Shown here: in pieces, positions 47,682 through 59,048 of the stretch
Position numbering within the stretch: position 1 is the first letter of the stretch
Layout of the letters: every line of letters starts with the position of its first letter
NCBI GenBank assembly: GCA_002943765.1
Contig: PQWQ01000022.1
Span: 620,001 to 684,000, forward strand
DNA: 64,000 bases
Direction: 5' to 3'
From: Psoroptes ovis
Lineage: Eukaryota; Arthropoda; Arachnida; Sarcoptiformes; Psoroptidae
Notes under the pieces: generated by a model
Seen by the model: the letters and a program-made list of their open reading frames with translations, nothing else
Database searches by the model: none
Told to the model about the DNA's origin: nothing
Position numbers and translations under genes: made by a program

Positions 47682-48873
47682 TCAACATTCGATATCGAGT
47701 ATATTTGTAAATATTTGATCTTGATCATGTTTGGATTCATTGAATTCATTGAATTCCCGGTGATTCAGCGATGCTTGCGTCATTCCATTATTTATTGATT
47801 TTGATTGATGATATCGATGTAAATCATCGAAAATTTTCTCCGTATTAATTTTGACATATGATTTCAGATCTATTTTGAAGCGAAAATTCAAGAATTAATC
47901 AAAATTTTGACAAGTATTGCATGTGTTAGGCTGTCCGAAAAGTTCATTCGGCTTAATCAATATAGTTGGTCATGAAAATCGGCCAAAACTTTCCGGACAA
48001 TCTAATGTATTTGACCTCATACCTTTAAGAATGAAACCAATATCGACAATGGTTTTGTGGTCATTTTTCCATTGTAAATGAAAACACAGAAATGTACCAT
48101 AATAAAATTCATTGAAAACATTGAGTACTGAGTTCGATCGGTTAATATGATAATTCAAATGACCATCACGTAATAATTGAAGTGATATTTGTGTCATATT
48201 CATACTTGTCACAGCAAATGGATAATGTTGGTGGTGATCCATGGATAATCCGTAAATTTCTTTGCATAAATCCCTGTATTTTGAATCGATGACAAAAAAT
48301 GTAAGTTGAAACAGCCCCAGCAGGCCAACACCTCTTAAATCTGTTGATGGATCTGATCCTTGAAAACCGATCCGCTCCCAATGAGGTCCATACCTCTTCA
48401 TACCACCATTCAAACCATTCGATAGATTTCCACCGGTTAATTTCGTGTAAATCGTGTATAAACATTGAAAATGTAAATGATTAGTGTTATTGAATGGCTG
48501 CGTGGCCAGCTGGACGATTCGATTCGCTTCACAGATCAGGTTTTGTGATTTGATGAAATTGTATTCGTGATACTTCCAAAATAATAAATAATTCAAGATT
48601 TTCGACCAAATATTCGAGTATTTTCGCTTGAAATCAATCAAATTCGCCTGAAATTAAAACATCAAAACTCATTAATCAGTCAATAATCGATTTTTTGATC
48701 GAATCAAGGGTTTGTTTACTTACATTCAGCTCGCTATTACTCGAAATCGCCGCGATTAATTCATCTTCTGTCACAAATCTTGGCTGTTGTTCTTGGTGCT
48801 GTTCAATCAGCTGATTTCTTCCATTACCAACAACGATCGGTAAACATTCGATATCATCCCATTCATTGGACAT
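47682..48873 (-). CDS. ELMO-domain protein (ELMOD3-like), 3 exons
   Basis: Exons are 48873-48724, 48647-48023 and 47869-47682, 320 codons, all GT/AG. The ATG at 48873 starts MSNEWDDIECLP. The ELMO (CED-12) domain is clear in exon 2: HWERIGFQGSDPSTDLRGVG, then LLGLFQLTFFV and HYPFAVTSMNMT. The arginine in TDLRG corresponds to the residue needed for GAP activity of ELMOD proteins toward Arl2/Arf GTPases. At this length, without PH or armadillo regions, it is an ELMOD-type protein and not the DOCK-binding ELMO scaffold. Its stop lies 28 bases from the DOCK stop, so the two 3' untranslated regions must overlap. Intron 2 (47870-48022) contains a MITE. If that intron is retained, exon 2 reads into the MITE and stops about 13 codons past the donor. 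Confidence 0.88.
47927..48004 (+). mobile_element. mariner-type MITE in ELMO-domain gene intron 2
   Basis: TA-flanked, 78 bases, arms GGCTGTCCGAAAAGTTCATTC and AAAACTTTCCGGACAATC. Confidence 0.85.
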
Positions 48874-49158
48874 TGTTTATCACACCGGTTCGATTCGGAT
48901 CATTTCTTTCGAAGTAAACAAATCAAAGAAATCTAAGAAACTCAAAGTTTCCATGGTGAAATTGGGTCGAAAAAATTTCGAATTTTTAAAAAATAGAAAA
49001 ATTTTTTGACTATTTCGACTCGAAAAGTCAAAGTATGTTGCAATAGCTACTCGCGCCTTTTTTCAACGATTTTTTTTGTTTGTTTGTTTTGATTTTCAAA
49101 AATTCTTTCATTTGTTTATTTATATTTTGATTTAAATTAAAATTAATGAAAAATCGCC
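48874..49158. promoter_or_regulatory. shared promoter region of ELMO-domain gene and condensin NCAPH
   Basis: 285 bases separate the two divergent ATGs. No clear TATA box is visible in either direction. The region includes A/T runs and a GAAACTCAAAGTTTCC dyad. Confidence 0.55.
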
Positions 49159-51456
49159 ATGAATCAAATCGAACGAATTCAATACGATTCACCAGTGATA
49201 TCGGCATCACCAATCACTGACAAACGCCGCCTTAGTTTACATAATCAACGAAAACAGCTTCGTAAATCGCTGCGAAACACACCGGTTGTCATACGAAATA
49301 ATCAAAATAATAATGACCAAAATGATGATACTGAAGATGATACAGAACAACTGCCAACGATTGGGCCACAAGAATTTAATGTACGGCTGAAATCATTGCA
49401 TGAAATTAATTCAAAAACATTCAATCGACAAAATGCATTTTCATATAATGTATGGAATATTCTATCCGATATGATTCGAGCAAGAGAAACAATTGATTTC
49501 AAAACAATCGGCATCACAATCGATGCTTGCACGAAGATTATTGAAAGTAAAGTTGATTTAGTATTCACCAATGTAAAGAAAATATCATCAAGTCTTTCGA
49601 TGGCTGTCACTTCGGATAATCAACTGGTCGGTGTTGATGAAAATGGTGATGAAATGGACCTGTTCAACACCAGTGATGATAATCATGCTGCTGCTCGTGG
49701 TGGTGTTGAACGTCGTCGTCGTAAACAACGGAAAAATATTCGTACAATTGCATCGAATTTGGATTCGATTAATGGTAAACCTGATATCAACATTGAAATT
49801 GATCCACTGTTTCATCATTTATCGGCCGCATTCGATGTTGGTAATGTTAATTCATTGTTAATGGCCAACCTTGGTGTAAATCCAGATGGCCGAATATTGT
49901 TGGATTCGAATGCATCGCTGAATTTCGATGATTATCAGTGTCAACATGGTGACGGTAAATTGATGAAATTTTCATTTCTCAAACCATCATTTGTATTCGG
50001 TGGTGATGATACGACAACAGCGCCAATGAATTACATATGTAAACAATGTCGAGATTTTGAATTTTTACGTCGTGATGTCATCGATGATCAAATGATCGAC
50101 TTGACTAATGGACAATTGATTGAATCACAACCGAATACCGAAGCCAATGACCTGATTAATTTTGATTTTGATATCAATGCAAATGTTGGTGATATTGTCG
50201 ATGTCGATGATGATGATGTGGACGCTTTCCTTAATAATGATAATGATTTCCACAGTGATTTATCATCAAATCAATCCGAAATAGCTGTCAATGATAATGA
50301 TGGCTATGTCAACGATACTATCGATGATCAATTGTTGAATTTTCTACCAAATCTCGCCGATATGAATAATCAATTCTTTAATCGTAATCACATACGGAAA
50401 ACATTCAATAAATTGGCCAGATATCGTAATTTATTGCGTAATAAACAACAAGATACCAACCGAAATGGCAATGATGGTCGTAAAACACAATCATCGAACG
50501 TCAAATCCCGTAAAGAATCGATTGCAATCGATTATCGTCAATTGATCAATCAAAATATCAATGATCAACAATCACACTCCACTGCTCAACAACAAACACT
50601 GTATCACGAACAAACCATATCCAAATGGCGTTCGGCCATCAATTCGGAAACGAAGCTGCTGCTAGACATGGAACGTGATTATCATCATGGTTCATATCAA
50701 GAATTATTATCATGTTTCAGCTTCGATCTCGGATATGGTTGGCTGGTTAAGAATACGATCGAACGACAAAATCAACGACAACTTGATGACCGCCAACAAC
50801 AACAAATGAAACGTCGCCATAGTGAAATGGATGATGATGATTCTGATGGTGGTGTTGGTGGATTTGATCTTGATCATTCTGATGATGAAATGGTACGGCA
50901 ACCGACCAGCGATTTTAATCTCGAATTCAATGATCATCATCATCATCGTTTAAATGATTTGGATTCGGAACCGATTCGAAATTATTATGATCAACAACAA
51001 CAGCTACAAGATGAACATGTTGACCCTTTGGATATTAATTATGCCAAAGTTGCGAAAAAAGTCGATATCAAACGAGTGAAATTATCAATGTGGTCCCTGA
51101 TCAAGCAAACGATTGTTGCGACTGATCAGGATCAAAATCAGCCAGAGCACCAGCAACAGCAGCAAGAGCCTATGTCCTCACAATCCACTCAATCATCGCA
51201 AAATCAATTTACATTTGCCAAATTACGACAAAATTTACCGTACACGCTGCGGCAACATCTTAACGAAAATCTTACGACACCTATTTCGTTTGTGGCGCTG
51301 CTACATCTGTGTAATGAAAAGGTGAATTGTCTCATTTGATGATATTTCTATGAAGGTTAATCTAATTTAATCCTATTTTTTCTTCTCCGCGATCAGAGCC
51401 TTCAATTGACCCCTGATGAATTATCCGATTTTTTGATTGATGCGCCTAAAAATTAA
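49159..51456 (+). CDS. condensin complex subunit 2 (barren/NCAPH kleisin), 2 exons
   Basis: Exons are 49159-51321 and 51397-51456, 740 codons, close to the length known for NCAPH. The N-terminal kleisin region shows FNRQNAFSYNVWNILSDMI and IGITIDACTKIIESKVDLV, the SMC2-binding part. The C-terminus has DINYAKVAKKVDIKRVKLSM, LPYTLRQHLNENLTTPISF and ALLHLCNEK joined to SLQLTPDELSDFLID, the SMC4-binding winged-helix end. The middle is Asp/Asn/Gln-rich. It closes the condensin ring during mitotic chromosome compaction. The short second exon (20 codons) is supported by the conserved NEK-SLQLTPDELSDFLI reading across a 75-base intron. Confidence 0.92.
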
Positions 51457-52163
51457 TGAATTTTGATCATCTTTGAATCATTCATTCCATTTTTTACTTA
51501 TCATTCATCATCCATGAATTTGACCTGATTAATTTCAACCCTTTGACCATGAAAAAATCAAAAACAAAAAAAAAATTCAAAATTTTATTTTTTTTTACAT
51601 AAAATAAATTTATTTCCAGACTCCAGATGGCGCTCGAAACTGTGTTTCGAATTTTTTTTCAAATTTTTTTATTTTCAAAATTTTCAAACTTTTAGTCAAC
51701 ATTCAATAAGATTCAAGTTTATTATTCAAGACATGTGAATCAGGCTTATTATGAGAGGCTTTAAACTTGAAAAAATTTACAACAAATTTTAAAACATTAA
51801 AAAAACATTATTTGAAATCATATAAATAATGAAAATGGTAAAGTGATGATCTGAAAAAATTGAAAACAGGAAAAAAAATTTAACAAAATACAATTGAAAT
51901 ACATTTGAAAAAATCATCGTCTAAAATCAGTGAAAATCAATTTTGAAGAAATCATCCATAAAATGAAAAATTGAACATCATTCGAAACAAGGGGGGCAGT
52001 TGTTTGATTATCAATCAAATATATTTGTCACAACAAGACAAACTGTCAAATAAAAATCACCAAAAATGTTCACCAAAGTTAACAGTTCGACAACTGAATT
52101 GCACTTTTTTCAAGGTAAGTAAAATATGTGAATTATGTGTTGTTTGTTGTCCTATGTTCAACT
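51457..52163. other. intergenic region between NCAPH and egalitarian 3' ends
   Basis: The two genes converge here. A poly(A) signal AATAAA for NCAPH lies at 51603-51608, and TTTATT overlapping it gives the same signal on the minus strand. An AGATGGCGC word sits at about 51625. No gene is seen. Confidence 0.6.
51603..51608 (+). terminator. candidate poly(A) signal of NCAPH
   Basis: AATAAA 147 bases past the NCAPH stop codon, the first perfect match downstream. Confidence 0.45.
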
Positions 52164-55100
52164 CTAAACTTGTCCATTTGTCATTGTCGTTTTACTGTCA
52201 TTCAATGAATTACTATTATTTGATGAAGGGTTAGAAGATAAGGCATTATTTGATAATGATGATTGCTGTGACTGCTGCTGTGGCTGATAAATTTTTGTTA
52301 TAACAATATCACCGGTCGACAATGTTTGTGTACCGATATCACAATATTGTTTAAGTGAATTCGATTCATGATTATTATCATTGATTTGATGATGGTGATC
52401 AATCGATGACATTGGTGATTGTGGCTGTCCATTTGTCATTTTGACATTATTGATCGATGACGATGATTTACGATGACAATTACAATGACAACATTGATTG
52501 CTACCGGTGTTGAATTCACCTGAATTTTCATATTCTCTACTCGAAAGCGACAGTGTTAAACTACTATTGGCCGTAGGCGGATTGGGTTTTGTGGAATTCA
52601 AAGCATTTGGGTGATTAGCATCGATTATCAGTTCATAATAGTCGGAATCGACAATATAATTATCGATAGTATCGACATTGTATGAATCTAAATTTCCGAT
52701 ATGATCACCGGTGCTGAAATTCGGGTTGAAATTATCATAATCATCAGGGTCATAGCTATCATTGTCACTGTTGTTGCCATTATTATTACTGTCATTGTTA
52801 TCGTTGATAATTGAACTATCATTGGCGCTGTTGTTTGCGGTTGCCGCTGAATTGCTCGATGACTTATTACGACTCTCGAAACGCTTCAGTTTTTTCGCCA
52901 CATTCATTGGTCCTTCGATTTTGTTCCGGATTTCATCGGTCAAATCAATGTATCTGTGTGATTATGCCAAGATAAATGATCAATTTGATTGCTCGAGAAA
53001 TTCAGTCAAATATTAGGTTGTCCGGAAAGTTCATTCCGATTTCTCACAATAGAGTTGCTCATGAAAATCGGCTAGAACTTTCCGGACAATCTAAGACTTA
53101 CCTTAACAAGCGTATTTCACGATTACTTAAAACTATCTTTTTCTTATCATTATTAAACAATTTAAGCTTTAAATCAGTCAATTCTAGTTCAAATTTTCGT
53201 TGCCGTTTCAGTTGTTTAATTTCATCAATATTAATGTAAGCAAATATTGATTCATATACCAGCTGCTGGAACAATGGCCGGTATTCTTGCCGAATCTGGC
53301 GGCTAAGATTATCGTAGACATGTGGATACAGTGCATATACTTCAGTGATGGCAAATTGAATCATTTCATCGGTCAAAGGGCGATTTTTCCAATACTTATA
53401 ATCTTTACGATAAATCTTGTGTAGCCGGTCTTTTTGTTTTGGATTCAAGTTCAGCTGACCATACAATGTGCAAAGGGTGTAGAATGAAATATATTTTGTC
53501 GGTTTATATGCTGGCCGTCCGGTCGTCTGTTGCTGGACAATCAAATGACCAATTTGTGTATCGAATACATTATGCAGTGTAATTTGAAATGAATTATACA
53601 GTGATACTGAATTCGTACGAATATCATGGCCAACTTTGATCACATCTTCCGATTCCAGCAACCGCTTGAGGCCAGATTGTATCATGGTTGGATTAAGAAA
53701 TACATCGAATACGACTATTTGTACGTTGCCATTACTTTTACGATATGAAATTTGTATCAATGTAACATCACCGTTGACGCCCAGATTGACGCCTTCGACA
53801 TCGAAACCAATGACCGGCAAATCAGCTGATGCAAATATTTCATCAATAATCATTTCACAGTCTTTATTTTTGACAACGATTTTCGGCTTGATCAATGCTA
53901 AATCGATATTATCGTATTGTTGATCAGCTGGTTGTTGGCCATGATTATTGCCATCATTAAGAGATTCAATCGATGATTCATTCGGCCGATTATCGCATGT
54001 CGAAGATGGCGCTGTTATCATTGAATTAACATGATTATTATGCTGGTTATTACTACTTTGTGAACTTTGTGAAACAATTTTAATTATTTGAGATCGAATT
54101 CGTTGATTTACTGTAGCCAATTGTTGCTGCTGCGTTGTAGCCGATGATGAGGACGTTTTCTTAGGTCCATTATTGGTCGTAGATGATGTCGACCTATCTG
54201 TCCTCGTTGATTGTTGACTAGATTGTTGTTGAGGCTGCTGCTGCTGCTGTTGTTGGTTATTCGATGATTCCATTTGTTTCTTTCGTTCTCGTAAATATGA
54301 TAAACGTTCATTTGTAAGCGATACCATATGGCCTTGTACCAAGAATATTCGTGAATTCATATGCAAAAATGTTATAAGGTCATTTGGCACTTTAATAAAA
54401 TCATTCCATAAGATTGGTAAATGATCACTGTTTGATGCATTGTTCATCGATGTATACAGTAATTCAATCGAAACTTTTTCCGAATATAACTCGGTCAATT
54501 TGAACAATTTGGTCTCAATTTCTTGTATCAGTTGTTGCATCAGATACGGATCGAATTGAATTTCTTCAGGCATACGCCTTAGCTGTATGGCAACATTATC
54601 CGCGTTATTTTCATTATCTTTTTCCAGCTTATCCAAAACAGATTTCAGCACTACATAATCATCATTACGAATGGTAAATATTTGTGGATGTTGTTCAAGA
54701 AATTCACGAAATTCTCGAACATTTTGTCCCGAAACATGACGGATTTCGGATGATGCTTGTGAACGATGACCAAATAGACTTTTGATTGGAACTTCGGCCA
54801 CTCCATAAGAATTGAGTTTTTCTACGAAAAATTCAATGGTTTCTTTTGTATAATCTTTGGTTCCATCATTTGAACTGGTCAATGGGGTTAGCATTACCTG
54901 AAATACGACGAAAATATCGATTAAAATCAATCATTTGTACGAAATATACTCACATTTTCACCATCAATAGTGAATAATGATGGAAATTTTTGCAGAAATT
55001 TCTTAAGTCCAGCTTGACTACCGCCAGCAATTTGGCGCATTTCTTTTGTAAAACCTTTGGCACCAAATTGACATGACAGGTCATGTAATGTACGAGTTTG

Positions 55101-55187
55101 TGGTTGTTGTTGTTTGGAACTTTTACCGATCAGGTGATCGAGGAAAAACATGAGCGTTTGATCACGTATAACGTCGAAATCGGCCAT
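52164..55187 (-). CDS. egl: egalitarian (Egl), BicD-binding mRNA cargo adaptor, 3 exons
   Basis: Exons are 55187-54954, 54897-53102 and 52953-52164, 939 codons. The amino-terminal part has repeated winged-helix-like units ending in FLQKFPSLFTIDGENV and FLEQHPQIFTIRNDDYV. A Gln/Ser-rich linker follows, then a DEDD-type 3'-5' exonuclease fold (IGFDVEGVNLGVNGDVTLIQ, VIKVGHDIRTNS, ISFYTLCTLYG). The last acidic position reads AITEVYAL, with Glu where active enzymes usually have Asp. The C-terminus carries YCDIGTQTLSTGDIVITKIY, containing a TQT dynein light chain (LC8) motif. In flies Egl links localised RNAs to BicD and dynein. A MITE lies in intron 2 (52954-53101). Confidence 0.9.
53014..53093 (+). 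mobile_element. mariner-type MITE in egalitarian intron 2
   Basis: TA-flanked, 80 of the 148 intron bases, arms GGTTGTCCGGAAAGTTCATTC and GAACTTTCCGGACAATC. Its right end is three bases from the splice donor signal of the minus-strand gene. Confidence 0.87.
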
Positions 55188-58100
55188 ATTCGCTACAATT
55201 TATTGATGATGATGATCAATCGCGATTCCAGGGCTCCTTAAGATATCAATGTAAATGGCACTTGGTGTCTATTATTGAAGAATCAGCTGTTTCCAAATGA
55301 CACAAAAGCTATTTGTTTACGTCGATCGATTTCAAAAAATTCAGTGCTTTGATTCGATTCGAACACCATTCAATTACCCGGATTTTTAGGTCGATGATTG
55401 TAACTACACTGTAACTATGTTTACATCACATAAATTGTTTCAGAGGTTCAGAAAAAAGTGTTACGCAAGCTATTTGGCTGTCTAATAACACAGTATACTG
55501 GGTGACAAAAAATTGTCAAATTTTCAATTTCTTTAAGACACAGAAACACATAAATCGGTGAAATTATGTCATAAATACACATACAAACACACACACAGTT
55601 ATACACAGTCACAAACAAACACCTGTAAATCTAATTAAAATGACATGAGCATATATATTTTCGAGTGTTTAAGGTGTGTTTATACACCATCCATTGACAT
55701 TGACCAATGTTTGTATTTGATTGAATCAATGATAATTCATTGATAATTGAATTCAATCAGTCGAAATTCAAGGATGCAACAAGAACAGTTGATTGTTGGC
55801 TGTGATGTGACTGTTGATGTACAGTAGTCAATTGAATTATCACCGTTGTCTTTTTTTTGGCTGACAGCCTGGTAGATGATGATCAAAACATAGCGATATT
55901 GCCACAATCAATGCAGCCACCACCATTACCACCGCCGACAACAACAACGAAATTCATTGATGTGTATGTATGCGAGTTTTTAGTGTGTTTGTTGTACGTA
56001 AATACCTTATACGTTCATAATTGAATTTAATGTTGAATTAGGTTGTCCGAAAAGTTTTGACCGATTTTTTATATAGGCAACTATATCGATTTAACGGCGT
56101 GAACTTTTTGGACAGCCTAATATTTTGAATATTTAAGCAAATATCGTTGATTATTTGTTAGTTGAGTTTGTCTCTCTTTTTACACAATAATTCATACAAA
56201 ATTCAGCTGAAATTACTGTGATTTTCCATTGAAAATATTGAATACAGACACACACACATAAATACACTTGAAATTCAATGAGAAATTGAAATGAATGAAA
56301 TTGGTGAAAACACTTTCAAATCGTTGTTTGTTAATGTTGGTGTTATTATCATTGAATTTCCATTGAATTGAATTCATTTGAATGAATGAATGTTATTCAA
56401 CACATAAACAGCACAAACAGAGTTACACAAAGGCACATACACAGTTATCAACATGTATTTTGCTGCTGCTGTTGTTGGTGTTGATTTGTGAGATTTCTTG
56501 GCAAAGAAACCAATTTATGTCGCCCGTGTTGTTGTTGTGTTGATTCAAATTTCAATTTACTTTGAATTCGAGTATTTCAACGTGTTTTATAATTGAATTC
56601 GAATCTTCATGTCTTAAGAGGACACACACATTCGGCTGGAACATTATTCGCTTCAGCAATCATTGATTGATTGAATGAATGCGTTGGTCGTACGTTTTCA
56701 ATTTCGTTGAAATTTTTCAATTTCTTAAAATTCAAAATTTCAAAATTCATAAAATTCAAAATTTCTTAAAATTCAAAGTATTCAAAATTCATATTTACTC
56801 GAAAGTATTCAAGGAAAATTGAATGAATAATTTCAGATGTGTAATCATCACTTGTATTATTTGAAAATGAATCACATTTAAATGCACTTTGGTAAAGTAT
56901 TCATTCGATGAATCGACCAATGATTGATGGATGATTGAAATTTTGGTTGAAAATTCAATTAATAATATCAATAAATCAATGAATAAATAAATAAATAATC
57001 AACGACTTCGTCATCAAATAATATTAGTCGTCTTGATTTGATTTGATTCGATTTGAAAACCCTGAACTTGTCGTTTTGCATTGATCACACAGGGTTGATC
57101 ACTGATCATAGACTAATATTCAATGGTTGATACCAGCCACTTACGGCTACTGATACTGGTTATGATGCTTGAATGATGATGAAGGCAGCTTGCTGCTTGT
57201 TGCAGTGTAACAGGTGGTGGTGGTGGTGGAAGTAAGGCTGAATATTTCGTTGAAAAGCTCGAGGCTGTATCTGTTTTGATTCGATCATTCGTTCGTTCGT
57301 TCGAAGAATGTCTAAACCACATCACATTTCATATCACATCACAGGAGTAATTCATATATTTGTAGTCAGTTGTTATCTACGTATCTACGTATTTAAAGGT
57401 ATAAGGCTTACGTTTTGTTTGATTTTTGAGAAGAGAAATTATCATTCATTGAATTCAATTGAATTGAATTGAAATAACTTGTTTGTCAATTGTCAGTAAG
57501 TGAGTTGATAAATGAGTAAATGTTTTTCGATGGAGTGGATGGAGATAATTTTCTCTTATCTCTCATTGGTTTTCAATGGAATTACATTAATTTTCTATGG
57601 GAGAAAAATCACTGAGGTTTCGATGATTTAAGGAGAGAAACAAGCGATAAAGCTGTATTTCTCCATGCGTCTCTTGTCAAAGTTGGTCAAAACATTAAGA
57701 TTTAAGACAGGAGAAGTACCGAAAAAATCGCATTCGAAGCCGATATCATTGATTATGGTGATTTCTGATGATAATCAGCGAAAATGTTTACGTGAATCGT
57801 ATGTTTGGTAATCGGTGTTTACGTGAGCAGCAGAAATTTGCTGAAATTTCTTGATTTCTGCTTGATGTTTTCGATTATTTTGATTGATTTGAAATCAAAT
57901 GATTGATGATTGATCAAGTTGTTTACGTTTGATTACGCACCTTTGAACATTTCTATCGAAGATCTTCAAGATCTTTGATTAGATCGAAAGGGTTATATCG
58001 GCGTAGCCGAATTTGCTGAGCTGAAATTGACAGGTGAACTGGTATTCGATGAGCACCGAAACTGACCACAGTTTGAAATCGGTATCTTTAAGATCAAATA

Positions 58101-59048
58101 TCTCCCCGAACGTCTTTGAATGTCTTTGATTTTGGTTAATTTCGGATTTTTTCGAAAACAAAAATTCGATCATATCACCGGCTATTTTGGACAATTTTGT
58201 TTGTTTTGATTGGTAAATATTCAGCGAGATAAGCTTGATAAGCGTTGATCCTATTTAAATCCCAATGGATTCAGTCCGGTGTTTGATTAAATCGTCTTTG
58301 AATTGGATTAAAAGGGATGGATAAGTTTCAATCTTAGAAAAACTTGTCAAAAAAAGACTCAGTTTACCTGAGTAAATTAATAAATTTTCGGGTCACGAAC
58401 CTCGTTCACGAGGAAATTCGGTTAATTTCTAATCTGCTTTCGAAGATTTAATTGATTTAAATTTCAAATGACATTACATAATCAAAACAAATCAAAAAAT
58501 CGAGTTGACCGAAATTTCTGGCCAAAAATGTTTTGTTTACATTTTGTCCTATCATTTATGAATTGATCATTTTTTTCAAATTTGGATACGAAATTCGAAT
58601 TTCGAATTCGAACGTTTCGCAAACGATCATTGAACGTTCGAATTTCGAAATTAATCAACTCGATCATTCTACGCTGTTTTTACAAGGCAAATTTTCAAAT
58701 TTATTCAGGTATTTAAAATATCACAATTAAATCAAATATTGAAATGAATATAAAAACAAAGGTAAATATACGATAATATTTGATAAACACGGACTTTTTA
58801 ATTAATTTTCCGTGCATTTTCGAGCAGTTTTTCATGTAATTTCATGTATTTTAATGCGATTTTCATCCGAAAAACAAAATGGATTAATCATGATGATAAT
58901 CACTTTCATTACTTTCGACGTATTTCTGCCATTTCATCCCATGTTCATCGTCTGAAAACCCGTAAATATCCTCATTTTAGTCTCCACTGATCACCATGTC
59001 CTAATACGAAATCATTTCCAGGCCAAATCACGATGAAAATTCATCAGT
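55188..59048. other. intergenic region
   Basis: Nearly 4 kb without a supported gene. It includes egalitarian's upstream region, one MITE, CA-rich words (ACACACAC near 55580 and 56250), a CAGCAGCTG-type microsatellite patch and AT-rich dyads. Short open frames near 57.2 and 58.1 kb have no recognisable motifs. Confidence 0.55.
56039..56119 (-). mobile_element. mariner-type MITE
   Basis: TA-flanked, arms GGTTGTCCGAAAAGTTTTGACC and GAACTTTTTGGACAGCC; the centre is diverged. Confidence 0.83.

Noticed and set aside
103..53101. MITE-bearing introns as introners (introns created by the element)
   Set aside because: The splice sites lie outside the element and the remainder is a normal-size intron, so insertion into existing introns explains them better.
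57113..57325. Minus-strand open frame with a Pro run
   Set aside because: No signal, domain or splice partner; the proline run is a GGT microsatellite read in reverse.
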